In this document: in pieces, positions 19,735 through 28,223 of the stretch
Numbering within the stretch: the first letter of the stretch is position 1
Layout of the letters: every line of letters starts with the position of its first letter
Origin: Mycoplasmatota bacterium
Lineage (GTDB): Bacteria > Bacillota_I > Bacilli_A > RF39 > UBA660
Assembly (NCBI GenBank): GCA_012727915.1
Contig: JAAYGD010000001.1
Location: 1-34,762 of the forward strand
Direction of reading: 5' to 3'
DNA length: 34,762 bases
The notes under the pieces: model-generated
Seen by the model: only the letters and a program-made list of their open reading frames with translations
Told to the model about the DNA's origin: nothing
Database searches by the model: none
Made by a program: the position numbers and the translations under genes

Positions 19735-20598
19735 CTATCTATCTTTTAAGCCTAATTCAACTAAATATTTTTCTTTATCTCTCCAATCTTTAATAACTTT
19801 AACATTTAAATTTAAAAAAACTTTCTTCTTATAATATTCTTCTATTTCTATTCTAGCTCTAGTTCCAATTTCTTTTATCATAGAACCATTTTTTCCTATA
19901 ATTATTTTTTTAATATTTTCTCTATCTACTATAATTGATGCTCCAATATTAATAATGTTTTTCTTTTCTTCAAATTCTTCAATTATACAAGTTACTGTAT
20001 GTGGTATTTCTTCCTTAGTTAGATGTAATACTTTTTCTCTTACTAATTCACTTATATAGAAGTTTTCATCTTTGTCTTGAACAAATAACTCTTCATCAGA
20101 AGTAATAAATTCTTTTATTGTTTTTAATAATTCTTCTATATTATCTTTTTTATATGCGCTAATAGGCACAATATGAGAAAAATTATATAATTTAGAATAT
20201 TCATCTATTTTAGGTAATAATTCATCTTTTTTAACTAAATCAATCTTATTTAATACTAAAATAGTAGGAATATCAGTTAATTTATTTATTAAATATTTAT
20301 CCCCTTTACCCAAATCTTCAGTAACATCAACAACCATTAATATTAAATCCACATCTTCCATAGATATATAAGCTTTAGAATTTAATATATTTCCTAATTT
20401 ATATTTAGGTTTATGAATTCCAGGAGTATCAACGAAAATTATTTTAGTATCTTTATCTTCATAAACACCTTCAATATTATTTCTAGTAGTTTGTGGTTTA
20501 TTTGATATAATTGAAACCTTTTTATTTAATAAACTATTTATTAAAGTTGATTTTCCAACATTAGGTCTTCCAATTATACTTACTATTCCATATTTCAT
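19735..20598 (-). CDS. era: GTPase Era
   Basis: Ribosome-assembly GTPase that binds the 3' end of 16S rRNA. G1 is GRPNVGKST (10-18), G2 region QTTRNN, G3 DTPGIHKPK (57-65), G4 NKID (117-120), G5 SAYK, and the C-terminal KH domain has IIGKNGSMIKEIG. At 287 residues it is slightly shorter than typical. It overlaps cdd by 4 bp, with GAGGAG inside the cdd 3' end. Confidence 0.97.
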   Translation of the reverse strand: MKYGIVSIIGRPNVGKSTLINSLLNKKVSIISNKPQTTRNNIEGVYEDKDTKIIFVDTPGIHKPKYKLGNILNSKAYISMEDVDLILMVVDVTEDLGKGDKYLINKLTDIPTILVLNKIDLVKKDELLPKIDEYSKLYNFSHIVPISAYKKDNIEELLKTIKEFITSDEELFVQDKDENFYISELVREKVLHLTKEEIPHTVTCIIEEFEEKKNIINIGASIIVDRENIKKIIIGKNGSMIKEIGTRARIEIEEYYKKKVFLNLNVKVIKDWRDKEKYLVELGLKDR

Positions 20599-20972
20599 AG
20601 ATTCTCCTCACTAAATGAATAAGGAGTAAGTTGATCTAATGTATATATATTTTCTAATCCATTTAAAGAATATATATATATTTTTGTTTCCTTATTTAAA
20701 TAATCAACTAAAGCTCGTCTACATACAAAACAAGGAGTAACTGGTTTATCTGCCATAATATGTAGCTCAAAAAAATCTTCTTTGTTATATCCATTTGATA
20801 TTGCGGAGTATAAAGCATTTCTTTCAGCACATATACCAGCATTTGGAGATGAAGTTTCTACATTGACACCCTTAAACTTATTACCATCTTTTGTTAACAA
20901 AATCGCAGATACTCTAAAATTATAATATTTGCTTTTGGAATTATCTAATAATTTTTTTAAATCTTCTATCAT
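20595..20972 (-). CDS. cdd: Cytidine deaminase
   Basis: Zinc enzyme that deaminates cytidine/deoxycytidine to uridine in pyrimidine salvage. The zinc site is C48-A-E50 (GICAERNAL) with C81 and C84 (PCFVCRRAL); E50 is the catalytic acid. The 125 residues fit the tetrameric class. Two departures from the textbook motif are N-V-E-T-S-S-P-N-A in place of N-I-E-N-A-S-Y-G and PCFVC in place of PCGxC, so other base-modified nucleosides are possible substrates. It lies between dgkA and era. Confidence 0.9.
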   Translation of the reverse strand: MIEDLKKLLDNSKSKYYNFRVSAILLTKDGNKFKGVNVETSSPNAGICAERNALYSAISNGYNKEDFFELHIMADKPVTPCFVCRRALVDYLNKETKIYIYSLNGLENIYTLDQLTPYSFSEENL

Positions 20973-20975
20973 TTT

Positions 20976-21413
20976 TTACCTCTTAAATATTAATTCTAGT
21001 ATTTGAGGAAAGAACACATATATCCCTACTATAGTTGCAAGTAATACTGAAGTTAATACTGCTGCTGAAGCACAATCTTTTGCTACCTTAGCTAAAGGAT
21101 GATACTCTTCAGTAACTAAGTCAACAGTTGCTTCAATCGCAGTATTCAATAACTCTGCAACTATAATTACTGTCATTACTAAAAACAATAATATCCATTG
21201 TGTTCCTGTAATTTCAAAAACAATTCCACAAAAAATTGCAAATATACTAAAAAATATATGTAATAACAAACTTTGTTCATGAGTATATGCATATTTATAT
21301 CCATAATATGAATTGACCCAACTTGCAATAAATCGTTTAAATCCATATTTTTTTGGACTAACTTCTTTTTTACCTTTTAATTTTTTCTTTTTATCTTTTG
21401 ATACCGTACTCAT
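20976..21413 (-). CDS. dgkA: Diacylglycerol kinase / undecaprenol kinase family protein
   Basis: 145-residue integral membrane kinase of the DgkA/UdpK family, likely phosphorylating undecaprenol in Firmicutes. The signature AELLNTAIEATVDL and AKDCASAAVL, with three hydrophobic helices, is clear. The Lys-rich N-terminal about 25 residues precede an F-x-x-W-x-N-S-x-x-G-Y motif equivalent to the usual FxxAxxG. The start overlaps ybeY by 23 bp, but AGGAGG 9 nt upstream supports it. Confidence 0.92.
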   Translation of the reverse strand: MSTVSKDKKKKLKGKKEVSPKKYGFKRFIASWVNSYYGYKYAYTHEQSLLLHIFFSIFAIFCGIVFEITGTQWILLFLVMTVIIVAELLNTAIEATVDLVTEEYHPLAKVAKDCASAAVLTSVLLATIVGIYVFFPQILELIFKR

Positions 21414-21831
21414 TTAAAATGTCCTCCTGTAATTTAAACATTACTATTTCTTCTTCTTTAATCATATGATCATAACCTAATAAATGCAATAATCCATGAA
21501 TTGATAAAAATGATATCTCTCTCTTAAGTGAATGATTATATTCAATGGCTTGTTCTTTTGACTTCTCATATGATATATAAATATCTCCTAATAATCTTTT
21601 TCCTTCGAACATAGACTTATCTATATCTTCTAATGCAAAACTTATTACATCTGTTTCTTTATCTATATTTCTATATTCTTTATTTATTTCTTTTATCTTA
21701 TTGTTATCTATAAATATTACATTAAATTCAACATTATCTATATTTAATTTTTTTAATGCATATTCCAATAAATCTTTTAAGTCAAAATCTATTCTGTATT
21801 TAATCTCATAAAATATATTAATATTATTCAT
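21391..21831 (-). CDS. ybeY: Endoribonuclease YbeY
   Basis: Metal-dependent RNase for 16S rRNA 3' maturation and ribosome quality control. The zinc motif HGLLHLLGYDH provides H112, H116 and H122, and the preceding strand has RNIDKETDVISFAL, the usual family pattern. 146 residues. It starts at TAATG overlapping the vanZ stop, with GGGGGA upstream. Confidence 0.95.
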   Translation of the reverse strand: MNNINIFYEIKYRIDFDLKDLLEYALKKLNIDNVEFNVIFIDNNKIKEINKEYRNIDKETDVISFALEDIDKSMFEGKRLLGDIYISYEKSKEQAIEYNHSLKREISFLSIHGLLHLLGYDHMIKEEEIVMFKLQEDILNEYGIKR

Positions 21832-22451
21832 TAATCCCCCAATATTATCTTATACCAATTTGTTACATATAACACAAATAACAGAAATATAATAACTAAT
21901 ACTAAATTTATAAACCATTCTTTCTGTAAACTATTTGGAAGTTTTTCTTTTATCTTATAGAACAACATATAAGTAAAATATCCTATTGAACCTCCTATTA
22001 CATTTAATATTATATCATCTATATCGAATACTCTACCAATATTTAATTGAATTAATTCAATTACTGTAGATATAAAAAACGAAAGGAATATTGCGGCATA
22101 TATTTTAGATGTTCTTGTATAATAAGTAATAAACCAACCAAGAGGAGCAAATAGTAAAATATTTCCAACTACATTTCTAAAAAACAATTCAGAATCAATT
22201 TTATATCTAAGCATCTCTTTAAATGGTATATAATTAGAAAAACCATAATTATTATCTTGAAAAGTAACTATATAGAATAAAAATAAAACATATATTACAA
22301 ATACTAAACTAACTAATTCTCTATATAAAACAAATTTATCTTCCTTATTATATATAAAATACATTATTCTAATAGACGCTAAAACAACTACAAATATTGC
22401 AGTCATTGGCCATATTTTATTAAGTGTATCTAGTAGAGCATCTTTAATCAT
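21831..22451 (-). CDS. VanZ-like membrane protein
   Basis: 206 residues with about five transmembrane helices. The VanZ-family core is seen in NVVGNILLFAPLGWFI, FISTVIELIQL, GRVFDIDDIILNVIGG. VanZ proteins can lower teicoplanin sensitivity, but most chromosomal relatives have no known job. The gene is translationally linked to ybeY and starts a new transcription unit with an extended -10 promoter. Confidence 0.85.
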   Translation of the reverse strand: MIKDALLDTLNKIWPMTAIFVVVLASIRIMYFIYNKEDKFVLYRELVSLVFVIYVLFLFYIVTFQDNNYGFSNYIPFKEMLRYKIDSELFFRNVVGNILLFAPLGWFITYYTRTSKIYAAIFLSFFISTVIELIQLNIGRVFDIDDIILNVIGGSIGYFTYMLFYKIKEKLPNSLQKEWFINLVLVIIFLLFVLYVTNWYKIILGD

Positions 22452-22470
22452 AAACTCTCCTACAAAATAT

Positions 22471-22479
22471 ATTATATCA
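22471..22479 (-). promoter_or_regulatory. Extended -10 promoter of vanZ-ybeY-dgkA-cdd-era-recO-glyS
   Basis: TGATATAAT on the minus strand, 20 nt before the vanZ start. The -35 region is weak and overlaps the yqeY terminator. Confidence 0.6.
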
Positions 22480-22485
22480 CATAAA

Positions 22486-22515
22486 AAAGAGCAAATTAAT
22501 TCAATTTACTCTTTA
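22486..22515 (-). terminator. Terminator of rpsU-yqeY
   Basis: A hairpin AAAGAGTAAATT/AATTTGCTCTTT with one mismatch and a 5-nt loop, followed by a T run on the minus strand. It overlaps the yqeY stop codon. Confidence 0.65.
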
Positions 22516-22933
22516 ATATTTCACTTGCTAATTTTGTATCTGCTTTACCTTTTATTTTAGGCATCAATACTTTCATAACATTCCCAAAATCTTTTGAAGA
22601 TATAGCGTTAACTTCTTTAATTGAATCATCTATAATTTTTTCTAATTCTTCATTAGAAATTTGTTCTGGCAAATAACTTAATAATACTTCTATTTCTTTA
22701 TTTAATGTATCTATTGTATCTAATCTATTTGCTTTTTTAAATTCTTCAATACTTTCTTTTCTTAATTTTATTTGTTTACTTATAATATCAATTATTTGAT
22801 TATCATCTAAAGGTTTCATTATTTTCTTTTCTTCAATTTGAACTGCACCCTTTAATAATCTCAAAGTAGCTAATTTTATTTCTTCTTTAGATTTCATTGC
22901 CAAAATTAAATCTTGTTTAATTTTTTCGTTCAT
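22496..22933 (-). CDS. yqeY: GatB/YqeY domain protein
   Basis: 145-residue YqeY family protein: a helical domain related to the tail of the GatB amidotransferase subunit. Seen are MKSKEEIKLATLRLLKGA, YLPEQIS and GNVMKVLMPKIKGKAD. It is thought to touch tRNA or ribosome-related functions, but the role is unproven. The start TAATG overlaps the rpsU stop; rpsU-yqeY is a common pair. Confidence 0.92.
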   Translation of the reverse strand: MNEKIKQDLILAMKSKEEIKLATLRLLKGAVQIEEKKIMKPLDDNQIIDIISKQIKLRKESIEEFKKANRLDTIDTLNKEIEVLLSYLPEQISNEELEKIIDDSIKEVNAISSKDFGNVMKVLMPKIKGKADTKLASEILKSKLN

Positions 22934-23139
22934 TAATAATCTCTTCTTCCTTCAGAAGTTTTGCTCTTCTTTTTACTATTTTTAATTGCGTTTTTCTTGG
23001 CTTCTCTTTTTTCTACACCTGGTTTGGTATAGTGTTCTCTTTTCTTATATTCTGAAAAAACACCGCTTTTGGCAGAGTCATTTTTAAATCTTTTGAAAGC
23101 ACCTTCAAAATTGCCATTTTTTACTATTACCTTTGTCAT
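22933..23139 (-). CDS. rpsU: 30S ribosomal protein S21
   Basis: 68-residue Lys/Arg-rich S21 (MTKVIVKNGNFEGAFKRF..., YKKREHYTKPGVEKREAKK). I set the start at ATG 23139, because AAAGGAGG lies 8-9 nt before it; the ATG at 23145 would be only 2 nt from that site. It is the first gene of rpsU-yqeY, with a strong promoter. Confidence 0.95.
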   Translation of the reverse strand: MTKVIVKNGNFEGAFKRFKNDSAKSGVFSEYKKREHYTKPGVEKREAKKNAIKNSKKKSKTSEGRRDY

Positions 23140-23175
23140 ATACATCCCCTCCTTTGCGGTTATAAATTCAAAAAA

Positions 23176-23204
23176 ATTATATCAAACTTTCTTTGATTTT
23201 TCAA
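23176..23204 (-). promoter_or_regulatory. Promoter of rpsU-yqeY
   Basis: -35 TTGAAA (23199-23204), 17 nt, -10 TATAAT (23176-23181), preceded by TGA (extended -10), all on the minus strand. Confidence 0.85.
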
Positions 23205-23221
23205 CATCAAAAAAAGAGAGA

Positions 23222-23416
23222 TTAATTATCTTCTTTCTTTTTTTCCTTGCTTAATACTAATTTACCTTTATAAAATCCACATTCAGTACATACTCTATGT
23301 GGTTTAATTACTGCTCCACAATTAGTACATTTAGTTGTTTGTGATTCTTCTATTTTGTAATGTGTACGACGCATTCTCTTTCTAGTTTTACTAACTCTTC
23401 TAAAAGGAACTGCCAT
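23222..23416 (-). CDS. rpmF: 50S ribosomal protein L32
   Basis: 64 residues, starts MAVPFRRVSKTRKRMRR and has the zinc-ribbon cysteines C30, C33, C43 and C46. It follows yceD by 17 nt, the standard yceD-rpmF pair, with AAGGAGGGATATT before the ATG. No strong terminator follows; a weak hairpin plus a T run overlaps the stop. Confidence 0.97.
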   Translation of the reverse strand: MAVPFRRVSKTRKRMRRTHYKIEESQTTKCTNCGAVIKPHRVCTECGFYKGKLVLSKEKKKEDN

Positions 23417-23433
23417 AATATCCCTCCTTAACT

Positions 23434-23868
23434 TTAATCTTCATCTACAAGTTTCCAACCATCACCTTTGATATTACTTCTATCTAAGTTTGGACTCAAA
23501 ACTTTAAGTGGAATCTCTAATACAATATTTTGCCATATTAATGGAAGAATATCAACAGAATTCTTATCTATTTTTAAATATTCTTCATTTTCTTTTGATT
23601 CTAAGTCAATTACCTCATATATTTTAATATTAAATGGATAATTAACATCAACCAAAGATACTGAACATGGTAATATCATATAACCATCAATGGACATTTC
23701 TACTATAATTAAATCATCTTGTTCTCTTATAAAACTACCTTTAATATTTAATGGGCTCAATTTTCTAATGTCAGTTTTTTTAATATAACTGTCATCTATT
23801 TTAATATTTTCTTCAAAAGATATTTCATCTATTGAATAATTAAGTAGTTTACTAATATCAATAATCAT
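23434..23868 (-). CDS. YceD family protein (DUF177)
   Basis: 144-residue DUF177/YceD protein. The family is recognised by the context (directly before rpmF) and by a late DILPLIWQNIVLEIPLKVLSP stretch and an ending GDGWKLVDED. YceD proteins are linked to rRNA/L32 accumulation in plants and bacteria. Whether it acts the same way here is inferred. Confidence 0.88.
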   Translation of the reverse strand: MIIDISKLLNYSIDEISFEENIKIDDSYIKKTDIRKLSPLNIKGSFIREQDDLIIVEMSIDGYMILPCSVSLVDVNYPFNIKIYEVIDLESKENEEYLKIDKNSVDILPLIWQNIVLEIPLKVLSPNLDRSNIKGDGWKLVDED

Positions 23869-23885
23869 ATTTCCACCGCTATTAC

Positions 23886-23914
23886 ATTATACTAGCATAT
23901 TTATATTTTTGCAA
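23886..23914 (-). promoter_or_regulatory. Promoter of yceD-rpmF
   Basis: -35 TTGCAA (23909-23914), 17 nt, -10 TATAAT (23886-23891) on the minus strand. TTGCAA is its own reverse complement and lies between two divergent genes. Confidence 0.75.
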
Positions 23915-23934
23915 CAGAAAAATTATAGTTTAAA

Positions 23935-23943
23935 TGGTATAAT
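23935..23943 (+). promoter_or_regulatory. Extended -10 promoter of the ABC exporter operon
   Basis: TGGTATAAT on the plus strand, 17 nt before the ATG of the ATPase gene. No good -35 box is seen at the right distance. Confidence 0.6.
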
Positions 23944-23959
23944 CATAATGGAGGCTAAT

Positions 23960-24862
23960 ATGAAGTTAGAACTAATAAACATAAATAAAAGTTTTAGTAA
24001 TAAAAAAATATTAAAAGATATATCTTTTACAATAAATAGTGGTAAAGCAATGGGGTTTTTAGGAAGAAATGGTGCTGGAAAAACAACTACTATTAGAATA
24101 ATAATGGATGTATTTAAAGCAGATAGTGGCTCTATAACAATAAATGATAAACCTTTTTTAAAAAAAGATTATAAAATTGGATATTTACCTGAAGAAAAAG
24201 GAATGTATCAAAAGATACCATTGTTAAAACAATTAGTGTATTTTGGAGAATTAAAAGGATTATCCAAAAAAGAAGCTATAGAAAAAGGAACAGAAATAAT
24301 AAATAAAATGGGATTATCCGAATATCTCAATAAACCTTTATCTATGTTAAGTAAAGGTAATCAACAAAAATTTTTTATTGCGCAATCAATTATAAATGAT
24401 CCAGATATATTGATATTGGATGAACCCTTTGGAGGCCTTGATCCAGTTAATGCTCAAAGTTTAAAAGATATTATTAGAGATTACATTAAAAAAGATAAAA
24501 TTGTAATATTTTCAAGTCATCAAATGTCACACGTAGAAGAATTTTGTGATGATGTTACTTTTATAAAAGATGGAAAAATAGTATTATCAGATAACCTAAA
24601 TAAATTAAAAAAAGAAATGGGAAAAAATAAAATAAAAATTAAATTAATAGAAGATAATGAAGTAGAAAAATTAAATATAATTAAAGATATATTAATAAAA
24701 AAAGAAAATGATTATATAATAATTGAATGCTTAAATAATAAAAAAACTAATGATTTATTATTAGAAATATTAAACTTAAAATTAAACATTGAAGAATTTA
24801 GTAACTATGTACCAAATTTAGAAACTATATTTATAAAAATAGAAGGTGATAAAAATGAATAA
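23960..24862 (+). CDS. ABC transporter ATP-binding protein (ABC-2 exporter type)
   Basis: 300 residues. Walker A is GRNGAGKTT (35-43), the Q-loop region contains YLPEEKGMY, the signature is LSKGNQQ (about 130-136), Walker B is LILDEPFGGLDP (about 151-162), and the H-loop is SSHQMSHVEE. The C-terminal about 85 residues resemble the DUF4162 tail of NatA/YhaQ-type ATPases, which pair with ABC-2 permeases. I chose ATG 23960 because GGAGG is 6 nt upstream; an upstream in-frame extension would include the promoter. The substrate is unknown (sodium, drug or lipid export are family options). Confidence 0.92.
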   Translation: MKLELININKSFSNKKILKDISFTINSGKAMGFLGRNGAGKTTTIRIIMDVFKADSGSITINDKPFLKKDYKIGYLPEEKGMYQKIPLLKQLVYFGELKGLSKKEAIEKGTEIINKMGLSEYLNKPLSMLSKGNQQKFFIAQSIINDPDILILDEPFGGLDPVNAQSLKDIIRDYIKKDKIVIFSSHQMSHVEEFCDDVTFIKDGKIVLSDNLNKLKKEMGKNKIKIKLIEDNEVEKLNIIKDILIKKENDYIIIECLNNKKTNDLLLEILNLKLNIEEFSNYVPNLETIFIKIEGDKNE

Positions 24863-26087
24863 TACTATAAAAGTATTCTTATTTGAATTTAAAAATAAAT
24901 TTAAAGAAAAGACCATTATGATATCATCAATAATAATTTTATTATTAATATTTATTGCAACCTTTATTCCAAGTATAATAAATAACAACAAAAAAACAGA
25001 AGAAGAAATAATTAAAGAGCAAATAGAAGAAATGGAAAATGTTGGTTATATAATAAATGATAAAGATATCGAATCTTTTTTAATAAATGATAAATCAGAA
25101 TTAAAACTCGCAAAAAAATATTCTAATGAATCAGTTTTAATAAATGATATTGAATCAAAAGATATTAAAATTGGTTTTGTAATAATAAATGAAACCAATT
25201 ATAAAATAATTAGATTTGGATCAGAATTTGCATTCTCTGAAGTATATGATTATGGAATAAAAGATAACCTAACAATATACGCCAAGAATAAATTCTATAA
25301 AGAACACAATATAGATCCAATGTTAGTTAGTAATGCAGAAAAAATTGAAATATCATCAACAATACAAGATATCGGAAAAAGTGCTGAAAACAACTTTTTT
25401 ATCGCTTATATAGGTACATTTATAATATATTTTATAATAATTTTATTTGGAGTATCAGTTTCAACAACCATAGCTAGAGAAAAAAATGATAGAACTATGG
25501 AATTATTAATCACAAATACTTCATCAACTAGTTTAATAGTTGGAAAAGTATTAGCTTCTTTAATATTTAGCATCGGTCAAATTATTGCAATGTTATTAAT
25601 AGGATATATAGGAATTCTTTTAAATAAAGCAAGCTATCCACCAAACTTTTTAAATATTTTAGTTCAAAATATATCTCCATCTTTAATTATAATATTTTTA
25701 TTATTCTCATTCTTTGGATGCTTAATGTATTTTTTTGTATATGCTTCTTTAGGATCACTAGTTTCAAAAGTTGAAGATGTTAATAATGCAATAGGACCCA
25801 TTCAATTAATATTTATAACATCATTTATGATATCTATGATAAGTATGAATACCCCTAATTCTTCTTTACTTACAATATCATCTTTTATACCATTTACCTC
25901 ACCTATGGCAATGTTTGTTAGATACTCTATGACCTTAGTACCATTAATAGATGTTATAATATCTCTAATATTACTTATAATTACATCTGTTTTACTAGCG
26001 TATTTAAGTATTAAAATATATAGGCAAGCCACTTTAAATTATGGTAATAAACTATCATTAATAAAAGTATTAAAGAATATAAAGTAG
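24855..26087 (+). CDS. ABC-2 type transporter permease
   Basis: 410 residues: one N-terminal membrane segment (about 19-41), a long extracytoplasmic loop rich in Asn/Lys/Glu (about 45-185), then about five to six membrane helices. This is the YhaP/NatB-like layout, with a REKNDRTMELLITNTSS stretch before the helices, typical of these permeases. It overlaps the ATPase gene by 8 bp, so the two are translated together. AAGGTG precedes ATG 24855; a GTG at 24846 is less likely. Confidence 0.88.
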   Translation: MNNTIKVFLFEFKNKFKEKTIMISSIIILLLIFIATFIPSIINNNKKTEEEIIKEQIEEMENVGYIINDKDIESFLINDKSELKLAKKYSNESVLINDIESKDIKIGFVIINETNYKIIRFGSEFAFSEVYDYGIKDNLTIYAKNKFYKEHNIDPMLVSNAEKIEISSTIQDIGKSAENNFFIAYIGTFIIYFIIILFGVSVSTTIAREKNDRTMELLITNTSSTSLIVGKVLASLIFSIGQIIAMLLIGYIGILLNKASYPPNFLNILVQNISPSLIIIFLLFSFFGCLMYFFVYASLGSLVSKVEDVNNAIGPIQLIFITSFMISMISMNTPNSSLLTISSFIPFTSPMAMFVRYSMTLVPLIDVIISLILLIITSVLLAYLSIKIYRQATLNYGNKLSLIKVLKNIK

Positions 26088-26093
26088 GTGTTT

Positions 26094-27164
26094 ATGAAAA
26101 GTACAGGAATAATAATAGAATATAATCCCTTTCACAATGGTCATCTTCATCATTTAAATGAAACAAAAAAAATGTTTAAAGATAATGTTATTATAGCGGT
26201 TATGAGTGGTAATTTTACTCAAAGAGGAGATGTAAGCATAATAAACAAATGGGATAAAACTAAATTAGCGCTTAACTTTGGAGTAGATATTGTTGTAGAA
26301 CTTCCCTTTCATTATGCCACTCAATCAGCAGATTTTTTTTCAAAAGGAGCATTAGAAATACTTAACGAGTTAAAAGTAGAAAATATAGTTTTTGGATCTG
26401 AATCTGGAGATATTAATTTATTATATAAATATGCTTCAAAACTAATTAATGATAATCCAATATTGATTAATAATGAATCATATCCATCAAATATTTTAAA
26501 ATCAATAAATATTGAAAAACCTAATGATATATTAGGTATAACCTATATTAAAGAAATAATAAGAAACAAATATAATATTAAAGCATATACTATAAAAAGA
26601 AATACTAATTATCATAGCAAAGACTTAAAAGAATGTAGCGCAACCAGTATAAGAGAAGCACTAAAAACAAATAAAAAAATAAATGAATATATACCATATA
26701 AATTTAAATATGAAAATTTAAAATTTATTGAAGATTATTATTCTCTATTGAAATATAAAATACTATGTACTGATGATTTATCAATTTATAATGGGGTTGA
26801 TGAAGGATTAGAAAACAGAATTAAAAAAGTAATAATTAAATCTAATTCATTAGATGAATTAATAAATAATATTAAAAGTAAGAGATACACATATAGTAGA
26901 ATAAAAAGAATGTTATTGCACATATTAATAAGTTTCACTAAAACAGATAATGAGAAGTATAAGAATATTAATTATATTAGAATATTAGGATACTCTAATA
27001 AAGGTATTAAATACTTAAATAAAATAAAAAGAGATTTAAATTTACCTTTAATTACTAATTTTAATAAATATAAAGATTTATTATATTTAGAATACAAAAC
27101 TTCTTCAATATATGATATTAATAATATTAATTTTGAATTTAATATGCCTATAAAAAAAGACTAA
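26094..27164 (+). CDS. tmcAL: tRNA(Met) cytidine acetate ligase TmcAL
   Basis: Uses ATP and acetate to make N4-acetylcytidine at the wobble position of elongator tRNA-Met. 356 residues. It begins GIIIEYNPFHNGHLHHL (nucleotidyltransferase HxGH site), followed by VMSGNFTQRGD and GVDIVVELPFHYATQSADFF, all diagnostic of the YlbM/TmcAL family. Start ATG 26094, after GTAGGTG; a GTG 6 nt upstream is less likely. It follows the permease by 6 nt. Confidence 0.94.
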   Translation: MKSTGIIIEYNPFHNGHLHHLNETKKMFKDNVIIAVMSGNFTQRGDVSIINKWDKTKLALNFGVDIVVELPFHYATQSADFFSKGALEILNELKVENIVFGSESGDINLLYKYASKLINDNPILINNESYPSNILKSINIEKPNDILGITYIKEIIRNKYNIKAYTIKRNTNYHSKDLKECSATSIREALKTNKKINEYIPYKFKYENLKFIEDYYSLLKYKILCTDDLSIYNGVDEGLENRIKKVIIKSNSLDELINNIKSKRYTYSRIKRMLLHILISFTKTDNEKYKNINYIRILGYSNKGIKYLNKIKRDLNLPLITNFNKYKDLLYLEYKTSSIYDINNINFEFNMPIKKD

Positions 27165-27178
27165 ATAAAAGTCTTTTT
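27154..27178. terminator. Bidirectional terminator between tmcAL and the LRR prepilin gene
   Basis: A 9-bp perfect stem (AAAAAGACT/AGTCTTTTT) with a 7-nt loop. The tmcAL stop starts inside it and the stop of the opposite-strand gene overlaps the other arm. Confidence 0.85.
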
Positions 27179-28214
27179 ATGATTTCGACCATATACATGT
27201 TTGACACGTTGAAGTATAATTTCCAGCTGCTCTTGAATAAGTTGTTACATAAGAATTATAAAAATTATTTGATATTGAAGTACTTGATACATCTACTAAA
27301 GAAGGCATATTAATATTAACAATTGAATTATTTACAAAAGCCTCTATTCCTATCGAATTAACAGTTGAAGGAATAGAAAGACTAGTTAATTGATTTCCAT
27401 AAAAAGCTCTTTCTTCAATAGACCCTACCCCATTTGAAATAGATAAATTAGTTAATTGATTATTTTCAAATGCTGAAACTCCAATTGTATTTACACTAGT
27501 AGGTATATTAATATTATTAATAATATTTCCACTAAAAGCATATGAAGATATAGTAGTAACACTATTTGGTAATATTATACTTTTTAGAAAATTATTTTGA
27601 AAAGAATTTGAACCAATAGTATTAACTGTATTTGGAATTATTACACTTGTTAGTCCAATATTATCAAATGCAGAAGAACCAATTATCGTTAATGTTTTCC
27701 CTCCTAAAGTACTTGGTATAATTACATTTTTAGAGCAACTTAAATCATATCCAATAACAGTTGCTTCAGTTACTGAACTAGAATAATCAAAACAACTTTC
27801 GTCTACACTTTCTGGAACATTTAAAATACAAATAGAATCTTTTGTAACAGATACCCTCTTTTCATTAAATTCTTTTTTTGCGCACAAAGTACCATTAAAT
27901 AACATAATCGCTACATATCCATTATAAGTAACATAAATAATGCCTTGATCAGGTAAAGTACCATTATAAGGTATTGAATCTCCTACAAATATACCACCTG
28001 AAATAGTATATTTTTTATCTACTGGTACATTAAAAGATAAATCTAATAATCTATCACTAGCAGCTTTAACTAAATTCTCAGCTCCTACTCTAATAGACTC
28101 AATTTGAGAATTTTCTATAACTTTTAAAATTCTCGGAATAGAAATAACTAAAATTATTGCTAACACAACTATAACTGCTAATAATTCAATTAAAGTAAAC
28201 GCTTTTCTATTCAT
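27177..28214 (-). CDS. Prepilin-type protein with BspA-like leucine-rich repeats
   Basis: 345 residues. MNRKAFTLIEL and one hydrophobic helix (about 6-28) form a prepilin N-terminus. A head (about 30-155) follows that resembles the head of the large prepilin-type protein at the left edge: both share LPDxGxI..., a G-x-V-A strand, LF, C-A-x-KEFN, and a second Cys near the end. Then come about six 22-residue repeats of the pattern TIGxxAFxNNxLTxLxIPxSVN (about 175-310), the BspA/LRR_5 type, and a C-terminal region with a Cys pair (CQTC). BspA repeats in other bacteria bind host or matrix proteins. It is predicted to be displayed on a pilus or pseudopilus. AGGAG before the ATG. Confidence 0.88.
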   Translation of the reverse strand: MNRKAFTLIELLAVIVVLAIILVISIPRILKVIENSQIESIRVGAENLVKAASDRLLDLSFNVPVDKKYTISGGIFVGDSIPYNGTLPDQGIIYVTYNGYVAIMLFNGTLCAKKEFNEKRVSVTKDSICILNVPESVDESCFDYSSSVTEATVIGYDLSCSKNVIIPSTLGGKTLTIIGSSAFDNIGLTSVIIPNTVNTIGSNSFQNNFLKSIILPNSVTTISSYAFSGNIINNINIPTSVNTIGVSAFENNQLTNLSISNGVGSIEERAFYGNQLTSLSIPSTVNSIGIEAFVNNSIVNINMPSLVDVSSTSISNNFYNSYVTTYSRAAGNYTSTCQTCIWSKS

Positions 28215-28223
28215 TACTAACTC

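Noticed and set aside
23139-23145. Upstream ATG as the rpsU start
   Set aside because: It is only 2 nt from the Shine-Dalgarno core; the ATG at 23139 has proper spacing and matches the usual MTKVIVK start.
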